Of a stretch of DNA of 64,000 bases, positions 8,986 through 19,985 are shown in pieces; within the stretch, counting starts at the first letter, position 1; each line of letters opens with the position of its first letter. The translations under genes and the position numbers were made by a program. The notes under the pieces are model-generated. The model was not told where the DNA came from. It did no database searches and saw only the letters and a program-made list of their open reading frames with translations. Source of the DNA: Prosopocoilus inquinatus (taxonomy: Eukaryota > Arthropoda > Insecta > Coleoptera > Lucanidae); assembly GCA_036172665.1 (NCBI GenBank), contig CM069876.1, positions 48,701,001 to 48,765,000 of the forward strand, in the 5' to 3' direction.

Positions 8986-10560
8986 TAGCACCATTAAGAA
9001 AACACTTTTCTGTACTGTTGATAACTATTGTCTTGGCAAAGTTTCAACATGTTTTGTATTTAAATTTTTTAACATTGTAAGTGTAAAAATTTTAAGTTTC
9101 CATCACGGCCGAGAACGTTACGTTAAAAAGTGAAATAATCGTAGGTTTTTTTGATAAACTTGCTCATGATGTGCCTTTCAAGTACAAAACACAGTTTCCA
9201 ACGACCACCCAAACGATGCAATTTGCATGATAAATCGCCGGAACTATTTTATTCTTCGTGCCGGCGTTAATCCCCGACTGTTCGAGACGTTTTTAATTAA
9301 ATTCCCCCGTCCGCGCGGGCTAAATCTTATTTCGGCGCAGGGTCGGACGACGACGCGGGACGCGCAGGAAGCCGCCGCCGCCGCTCCGTTGTGGTCGGTA
9401 ATGAATTATTTTAGTCATCGCGTCCGCATTGTTTTCCGGTTTAGGAATTTTCGACGCGAATTAGCTTCGCGCCCGTCGTGCTAATGAAGCTTTGTTCGGT
9501 CCCGAACCGTCGAAGTTCCGTTTTAACGACGGCTTTCTGCTCCGGGTAATTCTATTTGCACAATAAATTTATGGCGGACACATCCGCCGAAAATAACAAA
9601 TCAAGAGATAAGTGGATTTGCATGCCGAATATGGCCCAAAACAGATTGAGCGTTGTTTGCGCGAAGGGAGAGATTTATTTATTTTTTTTTTTTTTTTATA
9701 AAAACAAAATTGCCATCTGGCTAAAAGCAAATTACAACGAAAAAGAAAGTATTTTCGCATTACGATATTTCTACGACCGACGCAACCAATTTGAATTAGG
9801 TTTTTATTTTAGAAGTCCATAGCCATTTTTCATTTTACGTTGCCTGTTTTAGTGAATGCGCGGAGTCACGTAGGTTCAAATCATTTCTGACATCCCTGTA
9901 TAATCTAACATTAAAATCAGAAGACATTTCCGTTCTAAATCTCAAATATGTATTTTCCCAGGAGCAAACGGAAGTGCATTCGAGAGACAATCGAGCAGAA
10001 AGAATGCACGTCGACGTCGGTTTATAAAGCCGGCAGCGTCGCGACGTCGAGATAAGAACCGGCAAGCGAGGTGAATCGCTGACTGGACACGGCCAACAAT
10101 AACGCGAGAGGAACGAAGAAGACCTGTGGGTATTTTATTACGCATTATGCAAACTATCTAAACTTGGCTCGAAGAAGCGACTTTGTGTTTCGGAGTACTC
10201 CGACGAACGAACGTGGCCGCTGCACTAACGATTATCCACCACGACCGTGCTGTTGTTGTTATTATGAGAGCTGCATCACGTTCCGCTGCCTCGGGCTTAT
10301 AAGCGGAACGGATAAACAAGAGGATAATCTTTAAGTTAATGCTACCCCGTATTATCTCTTACCTATTTTGTTCCGTTGTTACGGTTTAATTTTCTTGTAA
10401 ATACATATTTGAGTAGCGTCGAGTTTTTGTGAGGTCGTACGGACGATCCTAATGGGGCCAGCATGAAAAAGTTTTAGATATCCCGCCGGTACGGCCCGGT
10501 ACCGGGTAGTTGACTTTGTGTTATAAGAGTTAGTAAACATCATTTCACGCATACCGGGTG
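8986..10560. other. Unique DNA, no gene recognised
   Basis: The segment includes CpG-rich sequence (about 9230-9500) with a GCCGCC run near 9371 and AT-rich sequence elsewhere. Open frames of 60-88 codons overlap on both strands and have no domain. A direct CGGTACGGCCCGGTACCGGG-like cluster lies at about 10487-10506, just before the 450-bp array. Confidence 0.4.
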
Positions 10561-11520
10561 GATGACCAAGCCGACGTGGTGTTTCCGGATGTCGGACGGT
10601 CGATTCGACGCCATGTTGTTTAACGGGTGCTCAGCCGCTGGGACGGCAAACGGCGATAATTCTTATCGTGGACAAGCTGACTTACATTCTCAATTCGGAC
10701 CGACCAGTTCGGCCAATTTTGGAGCTCCGGGAATGTTTGAGAGGTCAGAAAACGGGCATTTTCGCGAGTATGGATCTGCCGAGTTAAACAATGAAAGATT
10801 TTCTACTTTCCGACGGAGTTCAAGAGCCGAAAATAATTTGCGAAAAGATATCGCGAAATGCAACCCCTTCGGGTTTTCGTCCCGCTGCCACCACGCGTCG
10901 GGTGATCGCTTCATGACTGCCACCAAAATACGTCAGAGGGATGTATCTAAAAAGCGTATTTAGGGATTTTCAAGAAAACTCCTGTAGCTCCGACAATGTC
11001 GAAAAAACTTCAAAAATCGCCATTCTTGGGATTTTTCAGGGGGAAAGCGCCCTCGATGTCCCATTAGCACACTCAAAGAGGTGTTCCTTCGTCGGGGTGG
11101 TGGACGGCGAAAATTCTTATCGTGGACAGGTTGCTTTAGTTCCTAGTTGCGTACAGTTCGGCTGATATGAGAGACTCCTGGAATTTTCGAAAGGGCCGAA
11201 AACCAGAATTCTCGCTTGTACGGATTTGAAAAGTTATCGGAGCTAAACACTAAACGAATTTACTCTCTCAGACGAAGTTCAAGAGCTGAAAATAATTTAT
11301 AAAACACGGACTTGAAATTGCAACCCTTACGGGGTTTCACCCCCGCTGCCACCATGTGTTGAACGATCGCTTCGCGAGTGGTGCCAAAACTCGTCGGAAG
11401 GATGCATCTAAAAAGCGTATTTAGGGATTTTCAAGACAACTCCTCCAACTCTCACAAAATCGAAAAAACTTCAAAAATCGCCATTTTCGGAGTGTTTTTC
11501 AGACGGGAAAGCACCCCAGA
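10561..11520. repeat. 450-bp repeat family, array A (about two units)
   Basis: Anchor GCGTATTTAGGGATTTTCAA occurs at about 10954 and 11415, a 461-bp step. Unit order: AATTCTTATCGTGGACA, CAGTTCGGC, GAAAGG.CCGAAAAC, TTCGCGAGTA, CAAGAGC.GAAAATAATTT, CCCCGCTGCCACC, ACGATCGCTTC, CGTCGGAAGGATGCA, then TCGAAAAAACTTCAAAAATC. The 133-codon frames at 10562 and 11378 are repeat sequence. The family recurs at 14560-15830 and, diverged, at 38840-40085. Confidence 0.85.
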
Positions 11521-11765
11521 GCCGAAAACCGACGTCGTTTTGTTGCCGGGCATGCTCAGCGGATGCCGCGTCGATACCGGGTTGATACCCAACACGTTCA
11601 AGGGTGCTCGGTCGCCGGGTGCCAGTGCTTTGGTCGACGCCATGTTTTTACCGGACGCGTCACCGGGTGTTTGGTCGCCGGGTTGTGACTGGACACTTTC
11701 AACGAGTGCTCTGTCGCCAGGTGCCAACTGTCCGGCCGCCTTAAAGTCTTTGATCAACCCATGCG
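11520..11765. repeat. Short repeats of a GTCGCCGGGTG motif
   Basis: After the second unit of array A the sequence carries GCYCKGTCGCCGGGTG-like motifs near 11608, 11668, 11681 and 11711, each about 30-45 bp from the next. They resemble the GTCGTCGGGCACGCTYAACG segment in array B, so this is probably an amplified part of the same unit. Opposite-strand frames of 111 and 133 codons here are artefacts of the GC-rich repeat. Confidence 0.55.
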
Positions 11766-12450
11766 AAATGAATTTATGACTCATCAACAGAGAAACTAAA
11801 AAGAACTTTTTTAGCTTAGGACATATTTAGTTTGTACCGGGCTCCTCTTTTTTTGTTCGAATAGAAGATCAACGAAATCGGATTCCCGTTTTGCATCCGA
11901 TTCTCCGCAGCTCCGATCGGAAATTCAATAAAACCAAATCCCCGAATTCAATTAGGGAAGCATTAGGCGAAGTCTAGCGCTAGTTTTAATGACAGCGATT
12001 AACCTGATTGAATAATCTGTCCGAAACGGCTTTCTTCGCATGTCAGGGCACCCGCCCGCCCGGCAACTGCATCAGCATGCAAATGCAGTTGCGAATTTCC
12101 ATTAAAGATAATTACGCCACGCCATTATAATTCATCGAGTTTCGAGGCCGGGATCCGCCCTGCCCCCCGGCTTAGATAATAAAAGCGTCCGAAAATTACC
12201 CAAATCCTCGACGCCGCCGTCGCGCCGCTTTGTGTTTTACCCAATTTATGCTAATCTGGCCTGCGCGTGTATGGTAAGTTATTCTGGAGTTATTCAGGCG
12301 AAAATTCTAATTTGCATTTCGAGATGATGTAAAATTCTTAAATATTTTTTCATTTTTCCTCTGTCCCGCACTCTACATCCCAAGAGAAAATTGTATATAA
12401 ACATACGCTTACGATTGTCCGAATTTTGTCCGTACTCGAACGCAAATCTC
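11766..12450. other. Unique DNA, no gene recognised
   Basis: The segment moves from AT-rich to CpG-rich (12040-12240) with ATGCAAAT-type octamers (12075-12085) in a region that could be regulatory. No coding or RNA feature can be supported. Confidence 0.4.
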
Positions 12451-12729
12451 TTTTAACACTACCTTACCACTACTATGTGCCACGCCTGTAAAAGAATCTC
12501 GGACAAGTTCTTACGTACATTTTTGTGTTATCTTATTTGAACGCAACTTAAACCTTGTTTCTATGGTACGAACGAATACATTACACCAACAATACTTAAC
12601 TCGTCATATTTGCAATAGGACATATTACATGCACAGGTTTTTTTGGCGGGCACGGCACATAGTAGCGGTAAGGTAGGGTTGAAAACATTTTGCGGACATG
12701 GCACATAGTATAGGTAAGGTATTGTTAAA
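12451..12729. repeat. Inverted repeat plus a third copy of a GGCACATAGTA motif
   Basis: The stretch 12451-12493 is the inverse of 12640-12683: read on the minus strand it gives GGCACATAGTAGTGGTAAGG, and the plus strand at about 12654 gives GGCACATAGTAGCGGTAAGG. A third, direct copy (GGCACATAGTATAGGTAAGG) follows at about 12698. The arms of about 43 bp are separated by about 146 bp. A small foldback element that has partly duplicated is one reading. Confidence 0.7.
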
Positions 12730-14550
12730 AAAAATTGTTGCACTTTTATGGTGCGTAGCGTAGTACAAAATAAATTTAAATGCCAATTCAAAATTTAAAC
12801 TAAAATCCTTGTAAATCCAAACATATTTAGATGGTCTGAAATGGCCGTCTTCCAGTTCTTTTCCTTTTATCTGCTGATTGTTTCTTCATTCCCCAATAAA
12901 ATTGAACGACACGTTGAGGAATAATTTAAGCGATTCCTCGAGGTCTTTAATGGAGCGCGCGTGTGAGGTCCGAGCCTTTGTACTGCGTTTTCCGGCTTAT
13001 TGCATTTCCGCTCGATTAAGTGAGGTAACAGAGCAATTACGAATTTCTCTGAAAGACTCCCTGCTCGCTCCTGTCTTGTTAAACCTTATTGGAGTTGAGA
13101 AATCCATTACTTCTTACGCCGCGCTTTGTCCCGGACACACAATCGAGTTACTTGAATGCACACGCCGAATTAAATGCAAGACGTGAGATTGCGGAATGGA
13201 AATGTTCCGCCGACGGATCGATGATGGTGAAATTTAAATCCCTTGCAGGATATTAAAGTTGCTCGCGAACGCCGTGTTTGTTCACCGTGTACTTCATTGT
13301 CCCGACGCTCCTTGAAATTTATTATTAAGAAATCCGTAATCCACTGCGCGTTATGATGTACGAGTCTCCGGAAAATTCCTTTCGGAAGGTTAAACACGAA
13401 ACGAGGGCAATTTTGCTGACCTTAATAAAACGCTTTAGTTCCGGTCGATTTCTATTTTTGAATTCATTCTATTTTTATCGGCGAGTGCATAAATTACTGG
13501 GTTGCCACCAGAATTCATTAAATCATCGTGCCCCTTTCGCCCTTTATTCAAACGAACCACCTCCGCGCTTGACAAGCAAATCGATTAAGTTCTATTTTCT
13601 GCTACAACCGGTTAATAAATAAGAACGAAGGAGCTAGCGACATGCAATTCCGGGCGGGTCTAAATCGAAGCGAGAACCATTCACATTCCACCCGAGAAAC
13701 TCTCGCGCTATTAATTTTCCTATTTTACATCCGAAACATAATTCGTATAATCAGCTCTCGCCCGGCGAACTTAGATTACACGAGCCGCTTCTTTAAGTCC
13801 ATGAAACGAGATTAAAAGTTGAGAGGGCTTAATTAGGCGCCGCCGGAATACACATTCGCCGGGAGACTCGGAGCCGTAGTCAATTAAGGGAGGCGGAATT
13901 GGTTCAATCAGTGCGAAATAATTCATATTTCAGGCTGAATCGCTTCGAATTCCTTTTACCCCTTCTAAATCATCCGGAGGAATAAAACACTCTTAATTCT
14001 TGTTTTTTCCGACTTGGCATCCGACCACGGAGCTCTCTCCGTCGTATCGCATTGGACGCCCGTCGTATTTTCCGAAATCCCCCAACCCTCGATCCGCATT
14101 CCACCGGCGTATCAGTTTTCGGAAGACTTATTTCGGCTCTGCTCCCTATCACATTGTGGTCTACGTCTGTATAAATGCAGTGTTGGAATTCGTGACCTGT
14201 TCGGAAGATTTATGTTGCGGGGAGATTTAAGATTGAGATGTCGTCTCGTCTCCGCGCAAAAAAAGCAGAAATCGTCTGCATATTTTTTGTTAAATGAAAT
14301 TATCTGTTTCATCCAGCTTCGTTGGGAACCCAATAGCAGATACCCTAAGTTGCAATCTCGGCGAAACACGCTCGAAAAAATCGCGAAACGAAAAGTTCGA
14401 ATTCAGCGAATTGAAAATCTACGGAAAGGGTCTTATGGTTACGTACCCGAAGAATGGTTCCGATGTAGGAGAGAGTTTTAAAAACATTTCTGATTTCCGA
14501 TTACGAGAAAATCGCGGGAAAATGAAGAATTTACGAGTTTTGAAGTCTAC
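12730..14550. other. Unique DNA, no gene recognised
   Basis: This is a long non-repetitive stretch with evenly mixed composition and many ATTAATT-like words. Several frames of 75-155 codons overlap (for example 14014-14481 and 14294-14647 on the plus strand), but none has a domain, a conserved motif or splice sites that I can defend. It may be conserved noncoding DNA; only comparison can tell. Confidence 0.4.
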
Positions 14551-14554
14551 GATG

Positions 14555-15830
14555 CACTTACAATTAGTACGTAATAGAGTCGGCGTCGTCGGCCCGATAC
14601 TTGGTAGGTATTTTCGCGAGTACGGACCTGTTGGAGCTAACCACTAAATGAAGAAGTTTAGGAGCAGAAAATAATTTGCGAGAAACAAACTTGAAATTTC
14701 AATCTTTCGGGGTTTCATCCCCGCTGCCTCCACGTGTTGGACGATCGCTTCGCGAGTACCACCAAAATTCGTCGGAAGGATGCACCTAGAAAGCGTATTT
14801 AGGGATTTTCAAGAAAACTTCTGTAACTCGCACAATATCGAAAAAACCTCAAAAATCGCTGTTTCTTGTGAGTTTTTCCAGGAAAAATCGCCCTCAATGT
14901 CGCTGGGTGACTCAACGAGTGTTCCGCCGCCGACATGGCGGACGGCAAAAATTCTTATCGTAGACAACTTGCTTTAGTTCCCAATTCCGTTCGATTCGGG
15001 TGATGAAGGAGACTCCCGAAATTTTTTAAAGGTCCGAAAACGGAAACTTTCGCTTGTACGGATCTGAAAAGTAATCGGAACTATACACTAAACAAATTTA
15101 GGTTCTTGAGTTGAAAATAATTTACCAAACACGGACTTGAAATTGCAACCCTTTCGGGGTTTCGTCCCCGCTGCCACCGTGCGTTGAACGATCGCTTCGC
15201 AAGTACCGCCAAAATTCGTCGGAAGGATGCACCTAAAAAGCGTATTTAGGGATTTTCAATAAAACTCCGGTAGCTCCCACCATGTCGAAAAAACGTCAAA
15301 AATCGCTGCTTTTGGGGAGTTTTTCCGGGGGAAAGCGACCTGGATGTCGTCGGGCACGCTTAACGGGTGTTCCGCCGCCGGAATGACGGACAGCAAAAAT
15401 ACTTATCGTGAAAAACTTGCTTTAGTTTCCAATTCCGTCCAGTTCGGCTGATAAAGGAGACTCTTGGAATTTTTGAAAGTGCCGAAAATCGGGATATTCG
15501 CTTGTATGAATCTGAAAAGTAAACGGAGCTAAACACTAAATGAATTTGCTCTCTCCGAAGAAGTTCAAGAGCCGAAAACAATTTGCGAAAACGGAACTTG
15601 AAATTGCAACCTTGTCGGGGTTTCGTCCCCGCTGCCACCGTGCGTTGAACGATCGCTTCGCAAGTACCACCAAAATTCGTCGGAAGGATGTACCTAAAAA
15701 GCGTATTTAGGGATTTTCAAGAAAACTTCCGTAGCTCGCACAATATCGAAAAAATCTCAAAAATCGTTGTTTCTTGGGAGTTTTTCCGAGAAAAAAGCGC
15801 CCCCGGGGCGAAATTCAAAAATCGAAGGCC
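14555..15830. repeat. 450-bp repeat family, array B (about three units)
   Basis: Anchor GCGTATTTAGGGATTTTCAA occurs at about 14793, 15240 and 15701 (steps of 447 and 461 bp). Each unit has the same order of motifs as array A, including CGTCCCCGCTGCCACC, GAACGATCGCTTCGC and CGTCGGAAGGATG. Units here are closer to one another than to the 38.9-kb array. The frames at 15360-15638 and 15717-16004 (minus) are repeat translations. Confidence 0.88.
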
Positions 15831-17469
15831 CAGACATGGTGCGCGTTTTAATCCTAAGGCCAACTGCAGAGATAAATCCAAAACTGTAACACCCCGTATT
15901 TCCGTACCGGAGTAAAATAAGGGTCTTGCTTGCAATCGAGAAATTTTGGGGATCACATTCTTTCTTATCTCTTTTGGAAAAGGATTTCTCTTGTACTTCA
16001 ACATGAACGCGTAAATACATAAATACGCAGAAGACCCCAGTCTCCAGTCGACGGAAAATAAGCCATTGCGTCATTGCGAAAACTTCTCCGAAAACAACCG
16101 TCTTATTTATTTAGTTCGTTGGAACTTCGGGCTCGGCGATGGAAGGAGTCGAAGAGGAGACGAAACAGCTTCATCGCCGCCCGCCATATTCGTCGCCGCC
16201 GCCCGCGCCAAACTTATTCAATTAAATTCCCCGGCGACGAAGTTTTTGATACTTCCAAGACAAACACGAATCGGAATTATTGTGCCCGCCCCGTGAATGA
16301 GCCAGCTCGGCAGCTCAACTTCGTAATGAATTTATTTCATCAGAGATCAAAGCCCGGCCAAAATAGACCTAATGAGCAGGTAAGTGCCTCTAGTTAGCTA
16401 CTTCAAGCCGGAGTTGCGATTCGAGAGGGAGAGGGAAAGCCTCTTGCGAGAGGCAAAATCTTCGTCAGTCAGTCGCTGCTATGCAGTAAGAAAATTGTGG
16501 GTGTATGATGCCCGTCTTGCTTGTTTGGACAAAGACTGACGGTAATTCGCACTCGTAATGAGCGTGGGAAGAAAATAACTTAGATGCAAGTTGTTTTTGG
16601 GTGCTCAATTAGAAACGATACGATACCCGTTTGGCAAATTCGTGGTCCTTAAAGCGTTAGTTTATAAGGGCGAGCAGGTGTATTATTTTAGGTCTCATTC
16701 ATCAAGAAGCTACTATGACTACGTTGTTAGTATTGTACGTTAATTTCTTTTTCCCCCAATTTGGATTTTACAAGGAGCTCTCAACATAGACAGCAGAAAT
16801 CGGCCATTCTCCTAAAAGGCATCAACTTGAAACGCCTATTTCTCAGTAAAGCCCTGACTGACATCTTGTCCGTCCGCATTAAACGAAGGTCCAGTCCTCC
16901 ATACATAAATTACGGAATCTATAGAAGCCACAGCGAAGATCCATCAATTACAGCAAACGTCATCAATACGCCGCCCGCCGCCTCCACCCGAACGTTCGAG
17001 AGCGGAGGCAGAGGACCCTCCTCGTCCCTGTGGCATGCGACGTGTCGGACCGAATCCTGGTGCGAACACGCAATCCTTCGTGTCGTAATGAACGACCGAG
17101 CGGAGCGGCGGCGCTCCCCCCTCGACGTGTCGGTGCGGTGGCACGAAAGCCCCGGCGCTTAATCGAGATTCTTTGTCCCTCGTGTATCCCGTGGGAAGCG
17201 GTTGCTCCCCATCGGGCTTGTTATGAGCATCATTATCTCGCTGCACCGCGATGTTGACAGTGATTTAGTAAGCGACAATCCATCTCGCGGCTTACGATAT
17301 TGCTCTCCGGTGGGGTTTGCGGCTCAAGGGCGCGTTACGGCCCAGTACACCCGGGGTTATCAATCATTTAATAAATGGATGAGTGTCACGTGATCGATGA
17401 CGTTGCGACACGATTGCACTAGAACAGACACCTGTTTCCTAAGTCACATCACATCACAATCATGACACC
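15831..17469. other. Unique CpG-rich DNA, no gene recognised
   Basis: Frames of 76-133 codons overlap on both strands (16066-16397, 16761-17162, 16944-17246 minus). None has a domain. A good 5' splice-site-like string, GAGCAGGTAAGTGCC, lies at about 16374-16388 at the end of the 16074-16397 frame. The upstream peptide is not recognised and no acceptor partner can be assigned, so I do not call an exon. Confidence 0.4.
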
Positions 17470-17562
17470 CAGTTCAAAATTTGATTTTGCAAATCCCTAG
17501 CTCAGAGATGGGGACGGGTGTGGGTCGAACTTCGACACAATTTTAACAAGAAGGATCAAAAA
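17470..17562 (+). repeat. 93-bp direct repeat, copy 1
   Basis: CAGTTCAAAATTTGATTTTG, CCTAGCTCAGAGA, GTGTGGGTCGAA, TTCGACACAATTTTAACAAG and AAGGATCAAAA follow in this order, as in 18779-18870, 1.3 kb away. About nine in ten bases agree. The extent suggests a small dispersed element of which two copies fall in this window. Confidence 0.8.
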
Positions 17563-18471
17563 TAGCAAAGTGCTGAAAACAAACAAGATGGAATCAAATT
17601 AAGTTTTTAAATGACGACGAAACAAGAAGAAGAAGAAGAAGATTGCCGTCGCATGGTAATGAATTCGTTGGCGGCGAACACCTCGCTCGCCCCCAATTTG
17701 CGACAACAATTTAATAATAAGGTGTCGAGGTGTCGAGTTCGAGAATCGAATCAAGGTTTTCCATACATACAGAGTGGTGTGGTGTGGTTCGTACGTGTTA
17801 TCCACCGTGCGAATTTGCATCGCTGATGCGCGCAATTCGGTTTAATACAAGTTTATCGATTGGCCTAACTTCGTTACCGCGGGCGCCTTTACCGCCGTTA
17901 TTATTATTATTATTATTACCTCAATTGAATACACCGACACGTTCGTTCACATGCGGAGGAGAGACGAGCGCTTTCCTCATAAATAAAAATTCCTGGCGCG
18001 CTTTAATTAAAGCCGCCGCCGCCGCCGCGTTAATTAATGTCCGTCCGTGAGATTATTATTGCGTGCTCCCTTTATTTATTGTATACCTCAAACAAGTTCG
18101 AGAGCGTTTCCTTTGTCATTGGAGAACCATTGTGCACGGTGGGGTGTTATTGGCTGCCGGGAGCAACAAGGGATGATGTCGATTAGAATTATTTGTTTAT
18201 TCCGTCCTTATCATTTTAAGCGTTCATTGATTTCGGTGCTTTTTCTTTGTTTTCGTTTCGCATTCCATAATTTAGGACCCCAAAAGTAAAATTTTTGTCA
18301 GACCCGCTGAGCTCAAGGATTTTATCAAATAATTCCTTTCGAATTTTTACAAAAGCACTTTCATGTATATTTTGTTGTCAGCAGACACAACCGTCTAACG
18401 CCGGAACTAATTTTACACCAATTTTACAAAATCAGTTGAGTGGTAAACTCCAAATAAGTGGAGAAACCTTT
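17563..18471. other. Unique DNA with simple repeats
   Basis: The segment contains an AAG run (about 17625-17642), a TTA run (about 17900-17920) and a GCC run (about 18012-18027). Open frames of 63-106 codons have no domain. Confidence 0.4.
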
Positions 18472-18642
18472 GGAAAACGGTACGTAAGTTCGAACGCCAA
18501 AATCCGAAGTTAAGGTGTCAGCACTGAAATTAAAGATGTCAGGTCGGATCGTTGGTCCCGTACGGTACGTACGGCCATCTTCAATTTTAGAGCTGACATC
18601 TTAACTTCGTCTTTTGGCGTTCGATCGTACGTACCATTTTCC
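18472..18642. repeat. 67-bp imperfect inverted repeat
   Basis: Bases 18472-18538 pair with 18576-18642 with a 37-nt spacer. Both arms, read from outside inward, give GGAAAAYGGTACGTAMG, TCGAACGCCAAAA, CGAAGTTAAG and TGTCAGC. The spacer contains the palindromic GTACGGTACGTAC. It is probably a MITE remnant; no target duplication can be fixed with confidence. Confidence 0.8.
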
Positions 18643-18778
18643 AGCAGCCGCAGCAAGTTCAAAATAAAGAAGTTGAAGTCGAAGCTCTTTTGCAATTCGC
18701 CGCGCAGCTAATTTTGTCAAGTCGAAGTAAGACGCAAAAGCGTCTGCTTTTGCTCTGACCCGAAAAAAATAGGATATC
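18643..18778. other. Short unique spacer
   Basis: Nothing is recognised between the inverted repeat and the second direct-repeat copy, apart from CAAAAGCGTCTGCTTTTG (about 18737), a short self-complementary word. Confidence 0.4.
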
Positions 18779-18870
18779 CAGTTCAAAATTTGATTTTGCC
18801 AAGCCTTAGCTCAGAGACAAGGATGTGTGTGGGTCGAATTTCGACACAATTTTAACAAGAAGGATCAAAA
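18779..18870 (+). repeat. 93-bp direct repeat, copy 2
   Basis: This is the partner of 17470-17562 and runs from CAGTTCAAAATTTGATTTTG to AAGGATCAAAA in the same orientation. The sequence on either side differs from copy 1, so the repeat edges are fairly sharp. Confidence 0.8.
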
Positions 18871-19625
18871 TGAGGAAACTAAAAGTAGCAAATGAATCTG
18901 TCGACGCAGTTCTGTCGATGCAAGCGTCATGCGTTCTCACTTCAAAGCTAAACACATCAAATTTATTCCTGGACCAATCGCTCTGGTTGCCGTTTTCGTT
19001 TGTGTAAATTAAATCGGATTGTGTTAGTAACTTCACTTATTTTGTATTTGGTACCTAAAGCATTCGTTCGAACAGTTGTAGGCGAGTTCCGTTTACCGTA
19101 AACGGTCTTTCTCATTTACTTTACTCCTCAGATTGACAATTCCGACTATTCCACTCGACCAAGCCCCAAAGTAACAATCTCAATTTCACTTTCGAGAGAC
19201 GTCAATAATCTCCCCGCGATATTTACCACCACGTATCATCCGACGTCGAAACTCGTCGCCGGAAAGTTTGTCAGCCGCGGTAATGAAACCGCCACCCCCT
19301 CGCCCCTCCCGCGCTAATTAATTTGCCCCGTACCTGCGGAAGGCAAATCGCCCGAGGACTCCGCTGCGTCTGACGGCCGCCTATGAAACGGGAGTACTTT
19401 GACGTCTCTTGCATGCGAAATTGAACCGCCGGCCCGCAGATAATCACAAAGGCAGCGGCGGCGGGTGATTAGGACGTCCTCCTTTCACGTACTATCGGTG
19501 CAGGCGTAATTAATCAAGGTTGATGCGGAACGGAAGGGTAGATTGGAACCTGTGCTGATCGGTCGGAGGAGAATGATACACAGTTCTCTGAGGGGGCGGG
19601 TGGAGAGGGGGGGGGGGGGTGACAA
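18871..19625. other. Unique DNA, no gene recognised
   Basis: Unique, CpG-rich toward the end, with a G-rich tract at about 19595-19619. No coding or RNA feature is supported. Confidence 0.4.
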
Positions 19626-19985
19626 GTTTAAGACTTCGTTATTATTAAGATGTGGGTAGGAAGGACGTCAGGCACAGGGGAATTACCGCATGTCATTTCA
19701 TTTCGCCATTGTAAAACGTAATGTAAAGCTTAAAGAAAAAGAAAAGTCAATAATTGAAGCAGAGTGACCAACATGTCATCGTCGTGGATCGAAATCGATT
19801 ATGACAGCCGAGTTTAAGACGTCATTAATATTAAGATGAGAGTAGGAAGGGCAGCGGGTACGGAGGAACTACCGTACGTCGTTTTATTTCGCTATTGTAA
19901 AATGTAATGTAAAGCTTGAAGGAAACAAAAAAACTCAGTGTAATTGAAGTAGAGTGATAAACATGTCATCGTCGTCGAGGGGGGT
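19626..19985. repeat. 186-bp tandem duplication
   Basis: GTTTAAGAC begins at 19626 and 19812. Both copies continue with ATTAAGATG, GTAGGAAGG, GTAAAACGTAATGTAAAGCT-like sequence, AATTGAAGYAGAGTGA and AACATGTCATCGTCGT. Copies are perhaps 80-85% identical by eye, so the duplication is older than the 67-bp one at 5214. Confidence 0.85.

Noticed and set aside
1..8990. TTAGGC words as nematode-type telomere sequence
   Set aside because: TTAGGC is always part of a hairpin with fixed flanks and is not tandem; no telomere array exists.
14014..14481. 155-codon plus-strand frame as a gene
   Set aside because: No recognisable domain, overlapping equally long frames in other phases, and no splice or start support; a search against related proteomes would decide.
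16074..16397. Exon ending at CAG|GTAAGT (16379)
   Set aside because: The donor match is good, but the upstream peptide is arginine-rich CpG-type sequence with two overlapping frames and no acceptor; transcript evidence would be needed.
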